Notes: a model not told the origin generated them from the sequence alone. A DNA stretch of 64,000 nucleotides from Methanoculleus formosensis (GCF_025384765.1 NZ_VHLL01000002.1:186001-250000); one strand, 5' to 3'. Positions 24,961 to 33,868 are shown, counted from the first letter of the stretch. Numbers and translations are program-made.

Positions 24961-26046
24961 ATGGCGATCATAGAGGCACACGGCATACGGAAGTCCTACG
25001 GCAGCCTTCTCGCCCTGCACGACGTCGATCTCACGGTCGGAGAGGGGGAGATCCTGGCGCTCATCGGACCGAGCGGCTCCGGGAAGAGCACGCTTCTCCG
25101 CGTCCTCGACCTGATAGAGCCGGCAGACGAGGGAAGACTCTCGGTCTTCGGCATCGAAGTGGCCAGCGAGCGCGGCAGCTGGCTCGACCTCCGCCGCCGG
25201 ATGGGGATGCTCTTTCAGAGGCCGATCGTCTTCAACGCGTCCGTCTACGACAACGTCGCGATGGGGCTCCGATACCGGCGGGCCTCCGGCGAGGAGATCG
25301 ACCGGAGGGTGAAGGAAGCCCTCGAAGCCGTCGGACTCTCCCGCTACATCAAGAGCCGGGCGACCGACCTCTCCGGCGGTGAGCAGCAGCGGGTGGCGCT
25401 CTCAAGGGTGCTCGTGACCGACCCCGAGATCCTCTTCCTGGACGAACCGACCGCGAACCTGGACCCGACGTCGACCGCCACCATCGAGGAGATCGTGATG
25501 CGGCTCAACCGCGAGGCCGGGATGACCGTCCTCATAAGCACCCACGACCTCGCGCAGGGGCAGCGGCTCGCCCACCGGGTCGGGGTGATGATCGAGGGGA
25601 CGATCGCCCAGACGGGAGCCTCCAGCGATGTATTCCGCGCACCGAAGGACCGGAGGATCGCCCGGTTCGTGGGCGTCCAGAACATCATCCCCGGCCGGGT
25701 CGTCTCCCGGACCGAGGGGCTCACCACGGTGGAGGCGGGCGGGAGGCAGATCCTCTCGGCGACCCCGCCGCCCGCCGACGAAGTCGAGATAGTCATCCGG
25801 GGCGAAGACGTCTCCCTGCACCGGAGGGAACCCATGCACGAGGAGGCGGAGAACCTCTTCCCGGCCATGGTCACCCGTATCGAACCTGCGGCGCCGTTTG
25901 TCAACGTGACCATCAGTTGCGGGTGCGATCTCGTCGCGCTCGTGACGGCGAGACGGGGGGATGCCCTCGGACTTCGTGAGGGGATGGGGGTCTGGATCTC
26001 CCTCCAGGCGAAGGCGGTTCACCTCATCCCCCTGACCGGACACTGA
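24961..26046 (+). CDS. tupC: Tungstate ABC transporter ATP-binding protein TupC
   Basis: A 361-residue ATPase. Walker A GPSGSGKST near residue 37, Q-loop region LFQRPIVFN, signature LSGGEQQR near residue 140, Walker B ILFLDEPTANLD near residue 160 and the switch histidine STHD near residue 193 are all intact. After residue 240 the C-terminal part contains a TOBE/MOP-like beta domain (VVSRTEGLTTVEAGG; VTRIEPAAPFVNVTISCGCDLVALV) that may sense the oxyanion and shut down uptake. The start is four bases after the tupB stop. Confidence 0.94.
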   Translation: MAIIEAHGIRKSYGSLLALHDVDLTVGEGEILALIGPSGSGKSTLLRVLDLIEPADEGRLSVFGIEVASERGSWLDLRRRMGMLFQRPIVFNASVYDNVAMGLRYRRASGEEIDRRVKEALEAVGLSRYIKSRATDLSGGEQQRVALSRVLVTDPEILFLDEPTANLDPTSTATIEEIVMRLNREAGMTVLISTHDLAQGQRLAHRVGVMIEGTIAQTGASSDVFRAPKDRRIARFVGVQNIIPGRVVSRTEGLTTVEAGGRQILSATPPPADEVEIVIRGEDVSLHRREPMHEEAENLFPAMVTRIEPAAPFVNVTISCGCDLVALVTARRGDALGLREGMGVWISLQAKAVHLIPLTGH

Positions 26047-26093
26047 ACAGGTATCAGGGCACCTTCCCGAGGCAAATACACTGAATTATCCCA

Positions 26094-26111
26094 AAATATT
26101 AACATATTTAC
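26094..26111 (+). promoter_or_regulatory. AT-rich promoter of wtpA
   Basis: The stretch AAATATTAACATATTTAC lies about 60-75 bases before wtpA within a longer AT-rich region. It is the likely TATA region and implies a leader of some 35 nt. Confidence 0.5.
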
Positions 26112-26169
26112 TTTAATTTCTTGCAGGAAAGGATAGTTTTAACAATCGATTGCCCTAAAAAGTTATTTC

Positions 26170-27237
26170 ATGAAAAAATCGAATTTAATGGCTTTTATCG
26201 CCCTCATCGTCGCTGTCGCGGTCCTGTTCTGCGGCTGCACGGGGACGACCGACGACCAGACGACGACCCCCACGCCGACGGCAACCGCCGCCGAAGACGT
26301 CCAGGTGAAGATCTTCCACGCCGGAAGCCTGACCGGACCGTTTGAGAAGGTGAAAGCAGAGTTCGAAGTTGAACATCCCGGCGTCACCGTGCTCCTCGAG
26401 CCCGCCGGCAGTGTCGACTGCATCAAGAAGATCACCGAGAACGGCAAACCCGCCGACGTCCTCGCCTCCGCCGACTACGCCCTCATCCCGGAGATGATGC
26501 TGCCCGATCACGCCGACTGGTACCTGACGTTTGCGAAGAACCGGATGGTGCTCACCTACACGAACGAGAGTAAGTACGCCGACGAGATTACCGCCGAGAA
26601 CTGGTACGAGGTCCTCGACCGCGACGGCGTCCGGTGGGGCTTCTCCGACCCGAACTCCGATCCCTGCGGCTACCGCACCCCGATGGTGATCCAGCTCGCC
26701 GAGGCTTACTATGAAGACGACCAGATCTTCGAGACCCTTGTCAGCGAGCACAGCGCGATCACCGTCACCGAAGAGAACGGCACCTACACGATCCACGCCG
26801 CCGACCCGAAGCCCGACAGCACCACCCTGACGATCCGGCCTAAGAGCGTCGAGTTAGTCCAGATGGTTCAGGCCGGCGGACTTGACTACGCCTGGGAGTA
26901 CCGGAGCGTTGCCGTCCAGAACGACCTTCAGTTCATCGAGCTCCCCGAGGAGATCGACCTCTCGGCCGTCGCATTTGCGGATAACTACGCGACCGTCCAG
27001 ACCGAGGCGAAGAAGGGCGACGGCACGACGCTCTACGTGGGCTCGCCGATCGTCTACGGCGTGACCGTCCCGAAGATCGCGGAGCACCCCGACCTCGGCG
27101 TTGCGTTCGTCGAAATGTTGATCGGCGCTACCGGCCAGGAGATCCTCGAGCGCGACGGCCAGCCCCCGATCGTCCCCGCGGACGGTTACGGCACCGTTCC
27201 GGCCGAGCTCCAGTCGCTCGTTACGGTCAACCCCTGA
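26170..27237 (+). CDS. wtpA: Molybdate/tungstate ABC transporter, substrate-binding protein WtpA
   Basis: A 355-residue lipoprotein of the archaeal WtpA/ModA type. The lipobox-like VLFCGC near residue 20 is followed by a Thr-rich spacer, then VKIFHAGSLTGPFEKVKAEFE (first oxyanion loop), LLEPAGSVDCIKKI, and PADVLASADYALIPEMM. WtpA proteins bind molybdate and tungstate in an octahedral site and often prefer tungstate. The later segments GLDYAWEYRSVAVQ and YGVTVPKIAEHPDLGVAFVEMLI are also family-typical. It heads the wtpABC operon. Confidence 0.95.
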   Translation: MKKSNLMAFIALIVAVAVLFCGCTGTTDDQTTTPTPTATAAEDVQVKIFHAGSLTGPFEKVKAEFEVEHPGVTVLLEPAGSVDCIKKITENGKPADVLASADYALIPEMMLPDHADWYLTFAKNRMVLTYTNESKYADEITAENWYEVLDRDGVRWGFSDPNSDPCGYRTPMVIQLAEAYYEDDQIFETLVSEHSAITVTEENGTYTIHAADPKPDSTTLTIRPKSVELVQMVQAGGLDYAWEYRSVAVQNDLQFIELPEEIDLSAVAFADNYATVQTEAKKGDGTTLYVGSPIVYGVTVPKIAEHPDLGVAFVEMLIGATGQEILERDGQPPIVPADGYGTVPAELQSLVTVNP

Positions 27238-27240
27238 CCT

Positions 27241-27250
27241 CTCTCTTTTT
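27241..27250 (+). terminator. T-rich tract after wtpA
   Basis: CTCTCTTTTTCCC just after the wtpA stop could attenuate transcription so that the binding protein is made in excess over the downstream permease and ATPase. Confidence 0.35.
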
Positions 27251-27304
27251 CCCAAAACAGGCTTTCTGTGAAGCGTGCATAACCAGTACAACACGATCAC
27301 GAAG

Positions 27305-28186
27305 ATGAAGACCGAAACGCTCTCAACCGAACCCCTCCCGGCAGGCGAGGAGGCGAACGTTACCCGCTGGAACGAGTATCGGGGGCGGTATCTCGATTGG
27401 TGCATCGTCGGGTTCTGCATTATGGGCGCGGCGATCGTCGGGATAACGGTGCTTGCCATCGCCAACATCACGATGACGGAACTCGCCGACCCGGCCCATC
27501 TCCTCAAGGTCGCAGCGTCATCGGAGGTGATCGGGTCTATCCTCCTCACGTTCGGCGCGGGGGCGAGCGCCGTCCTCCTCCTTATCCTCTTCGGGACACC
27601 GCTTGCCTACGTTCTCGCCCGGGCCCGCCCCTCCCGGCTCAAGGGTGCCGTCGAGAGCATCGTCGACATCCCGCTCATCCTGCCGCACACGGTGGCGGGC
27701 CTGCTCGTCTACCTCCTCTTCATGCGCCGGGGATGGCTCGGCGCGCCGCTCTCGGAGATCGGGCTTGCGTTCGAGGACGCGCTCCCGGGGACGATCGTCG
27801 CGATGCTCTTCGTCGCCTCGCCGTTCTACGTCAACTCCATGCGGGAAGGGTTTGAGAAGGTGCCGGTCCACCTGGAGAACGTCGCCCGCACGCTCGGGGC
27901 GGGCACCTTCACGGCGTTCTGGACGGTCACCCTCCCCTTAAGCCTCCGGCACATGTACAGCGGGGCCATCCTCGCCTGGGGGAGGGCGATCGGCGAGTTC
28001 GCCGGCGTCATCATGATCGCCTACTACCCGTTCATCGTATCGACGCTGATCTACTACTCATTCACGACGGACGGCATCCACACGAGCAGGAGCATCGCGT
28101 TTACGGTCATCCTGGTCAGTTTCGGAGTATTCTACCTCCTGCGAAGGATGACCCGGTACTTAGGGAGGTACGATGATAGAGTTTGA
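27305..28186 (+). CDS. wtpB: Molybdate/tungstate ABC transporter permease WtpB
   Basis: A 293-residue membrane protein with about six helices after a polar N-terminal 37 residues. The helix pattern and the conserved ILPHTVAGLLVYLLFMRRGWLG segment match WtpB/ModB permeases, and the EAA coupling loop is seen as ENVARTLGAGTFTAFWTVTLPLSLRHMYSGAILAWGRAIGEFAGV. The start is uncertain: ATG 27305 gives MKTETLST, GTG 27275 adds ten residues. The 3' end overlaps wtpC by 14 bases. Confidence 0.92.
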   Translation: MKTETLSTEPLPAGEEANVTRWNEYRGRYLDWCIVGFCIMGAAIVGITVLAIANITMTELADPAHLLKVAASSEVIGSILLTFGAGASAVLLLILFGTPLAYVLARARPSRLKGAVESIVDIPLILPHTVAGLLVYLLFMRRGWLGAPLSEIGLAFEDALPGTIVAMLFVASPFYVNSMREGFEKVPVHLENVARTLGAGTFTAFWTVTLPLSLRHMYSGAILAWGRAIGEFAGVIMIAYYPFIVSTLIYYSFTTDGIHTSRSIAFTVILVSFGVFYLLRRMTRYLGRYDDRV

Positions 28187-29240
28187 CCGTGTATCGCTCA
28201 CACTCGGCTCGTTCCGCTTAAACGACGTCAGCCTGAGGATCGGGAAGGGCGACTACTACTTCATCGTCGGGCCGTCGGGGGCGGGAAAGACGGTGCTCCT
28301 CGAAGCGATCGCCGGGCTTCACCGGCCGGAGAGTGGCCGCGTCCTCCTCCGGGGCGAAGAGATCACCGCCCTCCCCCCGGAGATGCGGAAGGTCGCCCTC
28401 GTCTACCAGGACTACTCGCTCTTCCCGAACATGCGGGTCATCGAGAACGTTTCCTATGGTCTCCGGGTGCAGGGGATGCGGAAGAAGGAGGCCCGGGCCG
28501 AGGTCGCCCCTCTCCTCGAACGGTTCGGGATCGCTCACCTTGCGGACCGCTACCCGGGGACGCTCTCCGGCGGGGAGCAGCAGCGGGTGGCGCTTGCACG
28601 GGCCGTCGCGGTGAAACCCGACATCCTCCTCCTCGACGAACCGCTCTCGGCCCTCGATCCCATCACGCAGGAGAAGTTCATCGCCGACCTCAAGCGGCTT
28701 CACCGGGAGGACGGGCTCACCGTCGTCCAGGTGAGCCATTCGCGCCGGGAGGCGCATCTCCTCGCCACCCGGATGGCGGTGATCATCGACGGGGCGCTCG
28801 TGGACGAGGGAGAGGCCGGTGTCGTGCTGAACGCGCCGAGGAGCCGGGAGGTCGCGTCGTTCGTCGGGATCGAGAACATCCTGGACGGAACGGTGACGGC
28901 AAACGAGGATGGGCTCGCGACGGTGGACGTCGGCGGACTGGTCTTCGAGGCGGTGACGGACGCCGCCGCGGGTGAGGAGGTCACGCTCTGCATCCGGGCC
29001 GACGACGTCGTCCTCGCCGTCGGGAATGACCGGCGCACCAGCGCCCGAAACAGGATGTCCGGGACGGTCGTCTCGGTCGCGGAGAACGGTCCCGTCGCCG
29101 AGGTGCGGGTTGACGCGGGCGTCATGCTCACCGCGGTCCTGACCCGGCGGTCGGTGCAGGAACTCGGCCTCGTTCCGGGAACCCCCCTCACCCTCTCCGT
29201 GAAGGCGACGGCGATCCATGTCATCCATTCTTTTTCTTGA
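28173..29240 (+). CDS. wtpC: Molybdate/tungstate ABC transporter ATP-binding protein WtpC
   Basis: A 355-residue ATPase with Walker A GPSGAGKTV near residue 31, Q-loop VYQDYSLFPNMRV, signature LSGGEQQRVALARA near residue 130, Walker B ILLLDEPLSALDP and switch VSHSRREA. Residues after 235 form a TOBE/MOP-type regulatory domain. It overlaps wtpB and has the strong ribosome site GGAGG before the ATG at 28173. The 3' end runs 20 bases into the convergent SemiSWEET gene. Confidence 0.95.
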   Translation: MIEFDRVSLTLGSFRLNDVSLRIGKGDYYFIVGPSGAGKTVLLEAIAGLHRPESGRVLLRGEEITALPPEMRKVALVYQDYSLFPNMRVIENVSYGLRVQGMRKKEARAEVAPLLERFGIAHLADRYPGTLSGGEQQRVALARAVAVKPDILLLDEPLSALDPITQEKFIADLKRLHREDGLTVVQVSHSRREAHLLATRMAVIIDGALVDEGEAGVVLNAPRSREVASFVGIENILDGTVTANEDGLATVDVGGLVFEAVTDAAAGEEVTLCIRADDVVLAVGNDRRTSARNRMSGTVVSVAENGPVAEVRVDAGVMLTAVLTRRSVQELGLVPGTPLTLSVKATAIHVIHSFS

Positions 29241-29475
29241 GCGAGAGGGTGAGCCCGACCAGAACGGCTGTCGCGGCGTTCGCCGCAACGATGGCAGGAT
29301 CCCCTCTCACCACCCCGTAGGCAAGCCAGAGCAGAACGCCAGCGAGGAGGACGACGAGCATACCAAGCGAGAGGTCGCCGGTCGAGCGCGTGCGCCACGC
29401 CCGGACGGCCTGCGGCGCGAACGAGAGTGTCGTGAGCGTGCCGGCGAGAAGGCCGAGTGCGGTGACGGTGTCCAT
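29221..29475 (-). CDS. SemiSWEET-type small transporter (PQ-loop family)
   Basis: An 84-residue three-helix membrane protein. The PQ-loop motif is seen as LSFAPQAVRAWRTRSTGDLSLGM at residues 17-39, with helices 1 and 3 (VTALGLLAGTLTTLSF; AIVAANAATAVLVGLTL). SemiSWEETs work as homodimers that move sugars or similar small molecules. The gene converges on wtpC and overlaps its end by 20 bases. The substrate is not predictable. Confidence 0.85.
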   Translation of the reverse strand: MDTVTALGLLAGTLTTLSFAPQAVRAWRTRSTGDLSLGMLVVLLAGVLLWLAYGVVRGDPAIVAANAATAVLVGLTLSLKKKNG

Positions 29476-29519
29476 CTTTGCCCGGGTCTTACGCCGGATG
29501 AGATAAACCCTGGTCAGAT

Positions 29520-29583
29520 CCTTCGCGCTCTTCGCGTGAGGCTGTACCGCTACCTACACCATACACCAATGAACTCACGTGGA
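29520..29583. repeat. Degenerate copy of the TTCGCG/CACGCGAA repeat
   Basis: CTTCGCGCTCTTCGCGTGAGGCTGT, then ACACCAATGAACTCACG, matches in order the central part of the MITE-like element (CGCGTGAGGCTCTGTCGACACC...ATTCATTCACG). The flanks are not conserved. It lies between the SemiSWEET gene (minus) and the 3' end of the MOT1-family gene (minus). Confidence 0.6.
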
Positions 29584-29617
29584 AGCACGCGGGAGAACGA
29601 GAAGTTCAGTAGATAGG

Positions 29618-30751
29618 TCATGACCGGGGCGCCCCCACCTTTCCCCACCGCTCCAGCGCATATGCAAGGACCATCCCGACGATGAACGCGACGGTGAGAC
29701 CGACCACGAGGGTGAGGACGGCGATGACCCCCGTGACCAGGTAAGACTCCGTCTTCGCGCTGTGCTTCCCGAGTTCGAGCGCCACGAAGACCAGGAGCCC
29801 CCCGAATACCCCGAACGGGATGAGGGTCAGGACCTCCGGCGGGGCGAAGGCGACGGCGAAGATGAGGATGAAGAGCCCGGCGATGATGTTCGCCCCGCCG
29901 GTCCTCGCGCCGAACCGGTACATCGCCGCGAGCCCCCCGGCGCCGTGGCACATCGGGAACCCGCCGAGCGGCGTCGAGACCAGGTTCATGGCGCCGATCG
30001 TCCGGGAGAGCCGGTCGGGATCGACGCCCTTCTTCGGGAAGAGGTCGTAGGTGAGGAGGGACGTCGCAAGGATGGCATTCGCGATCGTGAGCGGTATCTG
30101 TGGGAGGACGAGATCCCAGGTGCCAGCGATGAAGTCCGGCAGCGCCGGGATGATGAGTTCGGGAAGCGGCATCAGCCGGAACGGTGGCATCCCCTGGACG
30201 ACGATCCCGGCGACAAGCCCGATGATGAGGACAAGGAGGGCGGAGATGTCCGGGATCCGGGTACGTTGCGACGCGATGAAGAAGGCAACGATGACCGCGA
30301 TCGCGAGCACTGCAACGAGCGGGTCGGCGACGATGTAGCCGAGCGACGTCCGGAGGAGGAGGAGCGCGAGGCCTGCCTGGACACCGCGGATGACGCTTCT
30401 CGGGATCCGGCCCTCAAGCCAGGCCATCCCGCCGACGAGGCCGATCGCGAGGAAGAGCACCCCGACGATGATCCCCGAGGCCACGATCTCGCCGGCACAG
30501 AGGCCTTCCGCGATGACGACGGCGCCGATCGCCTTCATCGGCTCGATGGGGATGGGAAGGCGGTAGTAGAGCCCGGTGATGATGAACCAGGCGGCGACGA
30601 AGAGGAAGAAGTGGCTGACGTTCACGTCGGGGCAGACGATCGCGACGCCGAGCAGGATGGGGAAGATGGTGCCGAAGTCGCCGACGGCTCCTGCGATCTC
30701 TTCGAGGGTAAACCGGATGCCTCGCTCCTCCGTTCCAGTGCTCTCCGCCAT
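29618..30751 (-). CDS. MOT1-family molybdate/sulfate permease
   Basis: A 377-residue membrane protein with about ten to eleven helices. Motifs matching the MOT1 (molybdate transporter) family are FTLEEIAGAVGDFGTIFPILLGVAI near residue 15 and PIPIEPMKAIGAVVIAEG near residue 75, and a later GGFPMCHGAGGLAAMYRFGARTGGANI segment. MOT1 proteins of plants and algae are high-affinity molybdate importers. The location inside the Mo/W transporter region supports molybdate or tungstate as substrate; sulfate cannot be excluded. The start at 30751 (MAESTG) has GAGGGAG upstream; an earlier start at 30814 is unlikely. Confidence 0.88.
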   Translation of the reverse strand: MAESTGTEERGIRFTLEEIAGAVGDFGTIFPILLGVAIVCPDVNVSHFFLFVAAWFIITGLYYRLPIPIEPMKAIGAVVIAEGLCAGEIVASGIIVGVLFLAIGLVGGMAWLEGRIPRSVIRGVQAGLALLLLRTSLGYIVADPLVAVLAIAVIVAFFIASQRTRIPDISALLVLIIGLVAGIVVQGMPPFRLMPLPELIIPALPDFIAGTWDLVLPQIPLTIANAILATSLLTYDLFPKKGVDPDRLSRTIGAMNLVSTPLGGFPMCHGAGGLAAMYRFGARTGGANIIAGLFILIFAVAFAPPEVLTLIPFGVFGGLLVFVALELGKHSAKTESYLVTGVIAVLTLVVGLTVAFIVGMVLAYALERWGKVGAPRS

Positions 30752-30856
30752 ACGTAATCTCCCTCTATGTCTCCTCTCCTTATTGGGGATTGTGGAAGGA
30801 GACCTCCCCATCATAAATGTTGCCGGTGTACCTTTTCCGTAGGTCTCTCAGGGTAA

Positions 30857-30876
30857 GCGATATGATTTATCATCGC
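30857..30876. promoter_or_regulatory. Possible operator between the MOT1-family gene and trmO
   Basis: GCGATATGATTTATCATCGC: the arms GCGAT(AT)GAT and ATCATCGC are complementary except for a two-base bulge, with a TT centre. It lies in the divergent 303-base gap, about 105 bases upstream of the MOT1-family start. The half-site loosely recalls ModE-type operators (CGATAT), but this is a guess from sequence shape. Confidence 0.3.
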
Positions 30877-31054
30877 GGCGAATGTAAACGCTTATTTTGA
30901 CCTATCGGGTAATAATCTCTATGGAAACGCACCACCCTTCCGTTCTTCCGCTGGCATTTACGGCAACGTTCGCTACATCCTGCAGGTGTGCCGGACTGCT
31001 CGCCTCCATCACCCCGACGGGGATGAGACCCTGACGGGAGAGGAGCATGAGACC

Positions 31055-31567
31055 ATGGAGACCGCCACCTACCGGGTCATCGGAACGATCCACTCGCCGT
31101 TCACCGACGGGGATACAACGCCCATCCAGAGCATCTTCTCTGAAGCAGAGGGGACGATCGAGGTCTCCCCCGGGTACGCCGACGGGCTGGAGGGGCTTGA
31201 CGGGTTCTCCCACATCTACCTCCTCTACCACTTCCACCGGGTAAACGGGTTCTCCCTGCGCCAGCGCCCGTTCGCCGACGGCAGCAAGGAGCGCGGGATC
31301 TTTGCCATACGCCACTGCAACCGCCCGAACCCCATCGGGATCTCCCTCGTCGAGGTCATCGCCGTCGAGGGCAGCACCGTCCGGGTCCGCGGGATCGATG
31401 TGCTGGATGGAACGCCGCTCCTCGACATCAAGCCCTACGTCCGCCAGTTTGACCACCGTGACACGGTCAGGAGCGGGTGGGTTGACGCGCGGCGCATCGA
31501 GGAGATGAAGGGGCGGAGTTTCACGCCGGAGGATCTCCGGGAGGATGAGGAATCCTCGCGAACCTGA
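31055..31567 (+). CDS. trmO: tRNA m6t6A37 methyltransferase TrmO family protein
   Basis: A 170-residue protein of the UPF0066/VirR/TrmO family, whose bacterial member methylates N6 of threonylcarbamoyladenosine 37 in tRNA(Thr) using SAM. Signatures: the beta-barrel start YRVIGTIHSPF, the charged region EGLDGFSHIYLLYHFH near residue 48, RHCNRPNPIGISLVEV near residue 90 (SAM-side motif), and DVLDGTPLLDIKPYVRQFD near residue 115. I chose ATG 31055 (METATYRV), which begins at the conserved region; the ORF extends 23 residues further upstream without conservation. The role of the neighbouring metal transporters is not linked in any obvious way. Confidence 0.9.
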   Translation: METATYRVIGTIHSPFTDGDTTPIQSIFSEAEGTIEVSPGYADGLEGLDGFSHIYLLYHFHRVNGFSLRQRPFADGSKERGIFAIRHCNRPNPIGISLVEVIAVEGSTVRVRGIDVLDGTPLLDIKPYVRQFDHRDTVRSGWVDARRIEEMKGRSFTPEDLREDEESSRT

Positions 31568-31596
31568 TAATGCCTCCTGTTCAGGTTGCATGCCGC

Positions 31597-32535
31597 CTAC
31601 CCGGTCGCGGCGCCCTTCTCCAGGCCCACGGCCTCCGGCCCGGCATCCCCCCACTTCTTTTCGTCGAGGAGGTCTTCGGCCTTCAGGTGCTCGACGACGG
31701 TATCGAGGTACTCGGAGACGATCCGGTCCCTCTCGGGGATCTCCCGGATCCAGACCCGCACCGCCAGCCGGACCCACTCCTCCTTGATCGACGTCACCTG
31801 CATCTTCGGCTCGAAGATAGCAAGGCCGGAACGGGGAAAGTCAGAGGAGAGGCGCCCGATGTAGGGGAGGTCGAAGAGACTCTGGACCGCCAGGTGCTCG
31901 GCCGGCCCGACGTGCGGCAGGATCCGGGGATGGTCGCGGGCCGCCGCGAGGGCTATCTCCTCCACCCGCCCGAGATCCGTGGTGACCGGGACGGAGAGCG
32001 GGATCGAGATCTCCTGGAGCCCAGCGCGGGAGTAGTTGATCACCTTCGAGGTGATGATGCTCGAGTTCGGGGTGAGGATCAGGCCGCCGTCGAGCCCTTT
32101 CAAGGTCGTCGTCGTGAAGGAGATGTCCTGCACCTTGCCGGGCCCGGTCTCCGGCCTTCCGCTGACGATCACCCATTCCTCGAGCTGGACCGGACGGTTG
32201 ATCGTGATCAGGATGCCGGCGATGGCGTTCTGGATGATCTGGCGCGATGAGAAGGCCAGCGCGATACCGAAGATACCGAGCGATGCCGCAAAGGCTTTCG
32301 GGTCGAAGGCGAGGAAGTGCCGGGCGCTCGCATAGATCCCCCCGACGATGATCCCGTACTGCAGGATGGCCGCCATCCATTTGGCCGTCCCGCGGGAGAC
32401 CCGGCCGTCGAGCGCCCGCCGGATGAGGAGGTAGGCAAGGTTGCCGAGGAAGAGAAAGGCGACAAAGGTGAGGATGAACGCGAGGAACGCGTCAAGGCTA
32501 ACCCCCCCGATGAAGGCCGGGAAAATATCCTGCAT
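31597..32535 (-). CDS. MscS-family mechanosensitive channel, copy 1
   Basis: A 312-residue small-conductance mechanosensitive channel. Three predicted helices in the first 115 residues are followed by the pore-lining and cytoplasmic MscS signature ASLGIFGIALAFSSRQIIQNAIAGILITINRPVQLEEWV, a beta domain (TTTTLKGLDGGLILTPNSSIITSKVINYS) and a C-terminal alpha/beta domain. The channel would open under membrane tension to release solutes after osmotic downshock. It lies directly downstream of a close paralogue (39-base gap), so they form an operon. Confidence 0.93.
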   Translation of the reverse strand: MQDIFPAFIGGVSLDAFLAFILTFVAFLFLGNLAYLLIRRALDGRVSRGTAKWMAAILQYGIIVGGIYASARHFLAFDPKAFAASLGIFGIALAFSSRQIIQNAIAGILITINRPVQLEEWVIVSGRPETGPGKVQDISFTTTTLKGLDGGLILTPNSSIITSKVINYSRAGLQEISIPLSVPVTTDLGRVEEIALAAARDHPRILPHVGPAEHLAVQSLFDLPYIGRLSSDFPRSGLAIFEPKMQVTSIKEEWVRLAVRVWIREIPERDRIVSEYLDTVVEHLKAEDLLDEKKWGDAGPEAVGLEKGAATG

Positions 32536-32574
32536 GTAGAAAGGAGTGAGAGACGGGAGGATTAATCCCTTCCG

Positions 32575-33459
32575 TCACGACATCTCGGCCTTGACCGGGA
32601 TCCCTTCGGCCTGCAGGCGGCCAAGGACTTCTCTGAGGTAACGTGACGCGATCTCGTCTTTCTGCGGGAATTTCTTGATCCAGACCCGGACGGTCAACTT
32701 GATCCAGCCGTCGGTGACCGAGACGAGCTGGACGGCAGGCTCCAGGTGCGCAAGGTCCGGGCGCTCGGAACGGAGGCGCCTGTTGTAGGGGAGGCCGAAG
32801 AGGTCCTGGACGGCGGAACGCCCGTTCCGATCGAGGTTCTGGATGATCCGCTGGTCGTCACGGGCTGCCGCAAGGGCGATCCCGCGCACCTGCGCGAGGT
32901 CTGCACTGACCGGGACGGAGAGCGAGACGCGGATCTCCTGGAGTTCGCCCCGGGAGTAGTTGATCACCTTCGAGGCGATGATGCTCGAGTTCGGCATCAA
33001 GACCAGCCCGCCGTCGAGCCCCTGGAGGATCGTCGTCGTGAAGGAGATGTCGCGTACCTTGCAGAGCCCCGTCGAAGGCAGTTCCCCGACGACGATCCAC
33101 TCTTCGAGCTGGACCGGGCGGTTGATCGTGATCAGGATACCGGCAAGGACGTTCTGGATGATCTGGGTCGACGAGACGGCGACGATGATGCCGATGATAC
33201 CGAGCGATGCGGCGACGGCCGTGAGATCGAAGGCGAGGAGGTAGCGCGCGCTCGCATACGCCCCGCCGATGATGACGGTATACTGCAGGATGGCCGCCGC
33301 CCACTTGGCCGTTCCCGGGGAGGCGCGCCCGTCGAGTGCCCGCCGCAGGAGCATGTAGGCGAGGTTGCCGAGGAAGAGGAAGGCGACAAGGGCGAGGAGG
33401 AACGTAAAGAATGCATCAAGGGGCACCCCACCGATGAGGACCGGATCACTCGTCTGCAT
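32575..33459 (-). CDS. MscS-family mechanosensitive channel, copy 2
   Basis: A 294-residue paralogue of the neighbouring channel, alike along its whole length (LALVAFLFLGNLAYMLLRRALDGRASPGTAKW; AVSSTQIIQNVLAGILITINRPVQLEEW; LVLMPNSSIIASKVINYSRGELQEI). The pore region differs at GIIVAVSSTQ against GIALAFSSRQ, which may give different gating or conductance. The pair is a recent tandem duplication. A possible winged-helix protein is encoded 27 bases upstream. Confidence 0.92.
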   Translation of the reverse strand: MQTSDPVLIGGVPLDAFFTFLLALVAFLFLGNLAYMLLRRALDGRASPGTAKWAAAILQYTVIIGGAYASARYLLAFDLTAVAASLGIIGIIVAVSSTQIIQNVLAGILITINRPVQLEEWIVVGELPSTGLCKVRDISFTTTILQGLDGGLVLMPNSSIIASKVINYSRGELQEIRVSLSVPVSADLAQVRGIALAAARDDQRIIQNLDRNGRSAVQDLFGLPYNRRLRSERPDLAHLEPAVQLVSVTDGWIKLTVRVWIKKFPQKDEIASRYLREVLGRLQAEGIPVKAEMS

Positions 33460-33486
33460 GTGGAGGAGAGTAGGTGGGCGAGGGAG

Positions 33487-33840
33487 TTAACCCCTCTCAT
33501 ACCCTCTGCCCTGTCCCCGGAGCACCGAAAAGACCGCAGCGCCGAGGACCTCTTCTGCGCGCTCCGGGTAGTGCTCCGCCATGATCGAGAGGAGCCGCTC
33601 TGTCCCCGCCGCCGTGGTGGAGATCCCGACCCGCTCGATCCTGCGGATCAGTCCGTCGCGCTCCATCTCCCCGAACCGGGGGAGGACGTAGTAGTGCGGG
33701 ATCCCGAGATGTTCGGCGAGCTTCCGGGTCGTCGGGAAGCGAAACGAGACGCCCTCCGGGGAGAAACTGAGGGTGATGCACCCGTCCTCCAGGAGGAGAA
33801 TCCGGGCAGCCGCCTCAAAGATATCGTCGTGTCTGGACAT
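33487..33840 (-). CDS. Small winged-helix-like protein upstream of the MscS pair
   Basis: A 117-residue protein. Residues 35-75 (TTRKLAEHLGIPHYYVLPRFGEMERDGLIRRIERVGISTTAAGTERL) read as a helix-turn-helix followed by a wing, the arrangement of MarR/ArsR-like DNA-binding domains, with the common T-x-x-G-x-E end strand. No metal-binding cysteines are seen. The 27-base gap to the first channel gene suggests that it is co-transcribed and may regulate these channels; this is inference from position. Confidence 0.6.
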   Translation of the reverse strand: MSRHDDIFEAAARILLLEDGCITLSFSPEGVSFRFPTTRKLAEHLGIPHYYVLPRFGEMERDGLIRRIERVGISTTAAGTERLLSIMAEHYPERAEEVLGAAVFSVLRGQGRGYERG

Positions 33841-33868
33841 CCGATCGTAACAGTAGTCGCGCCGGGCG

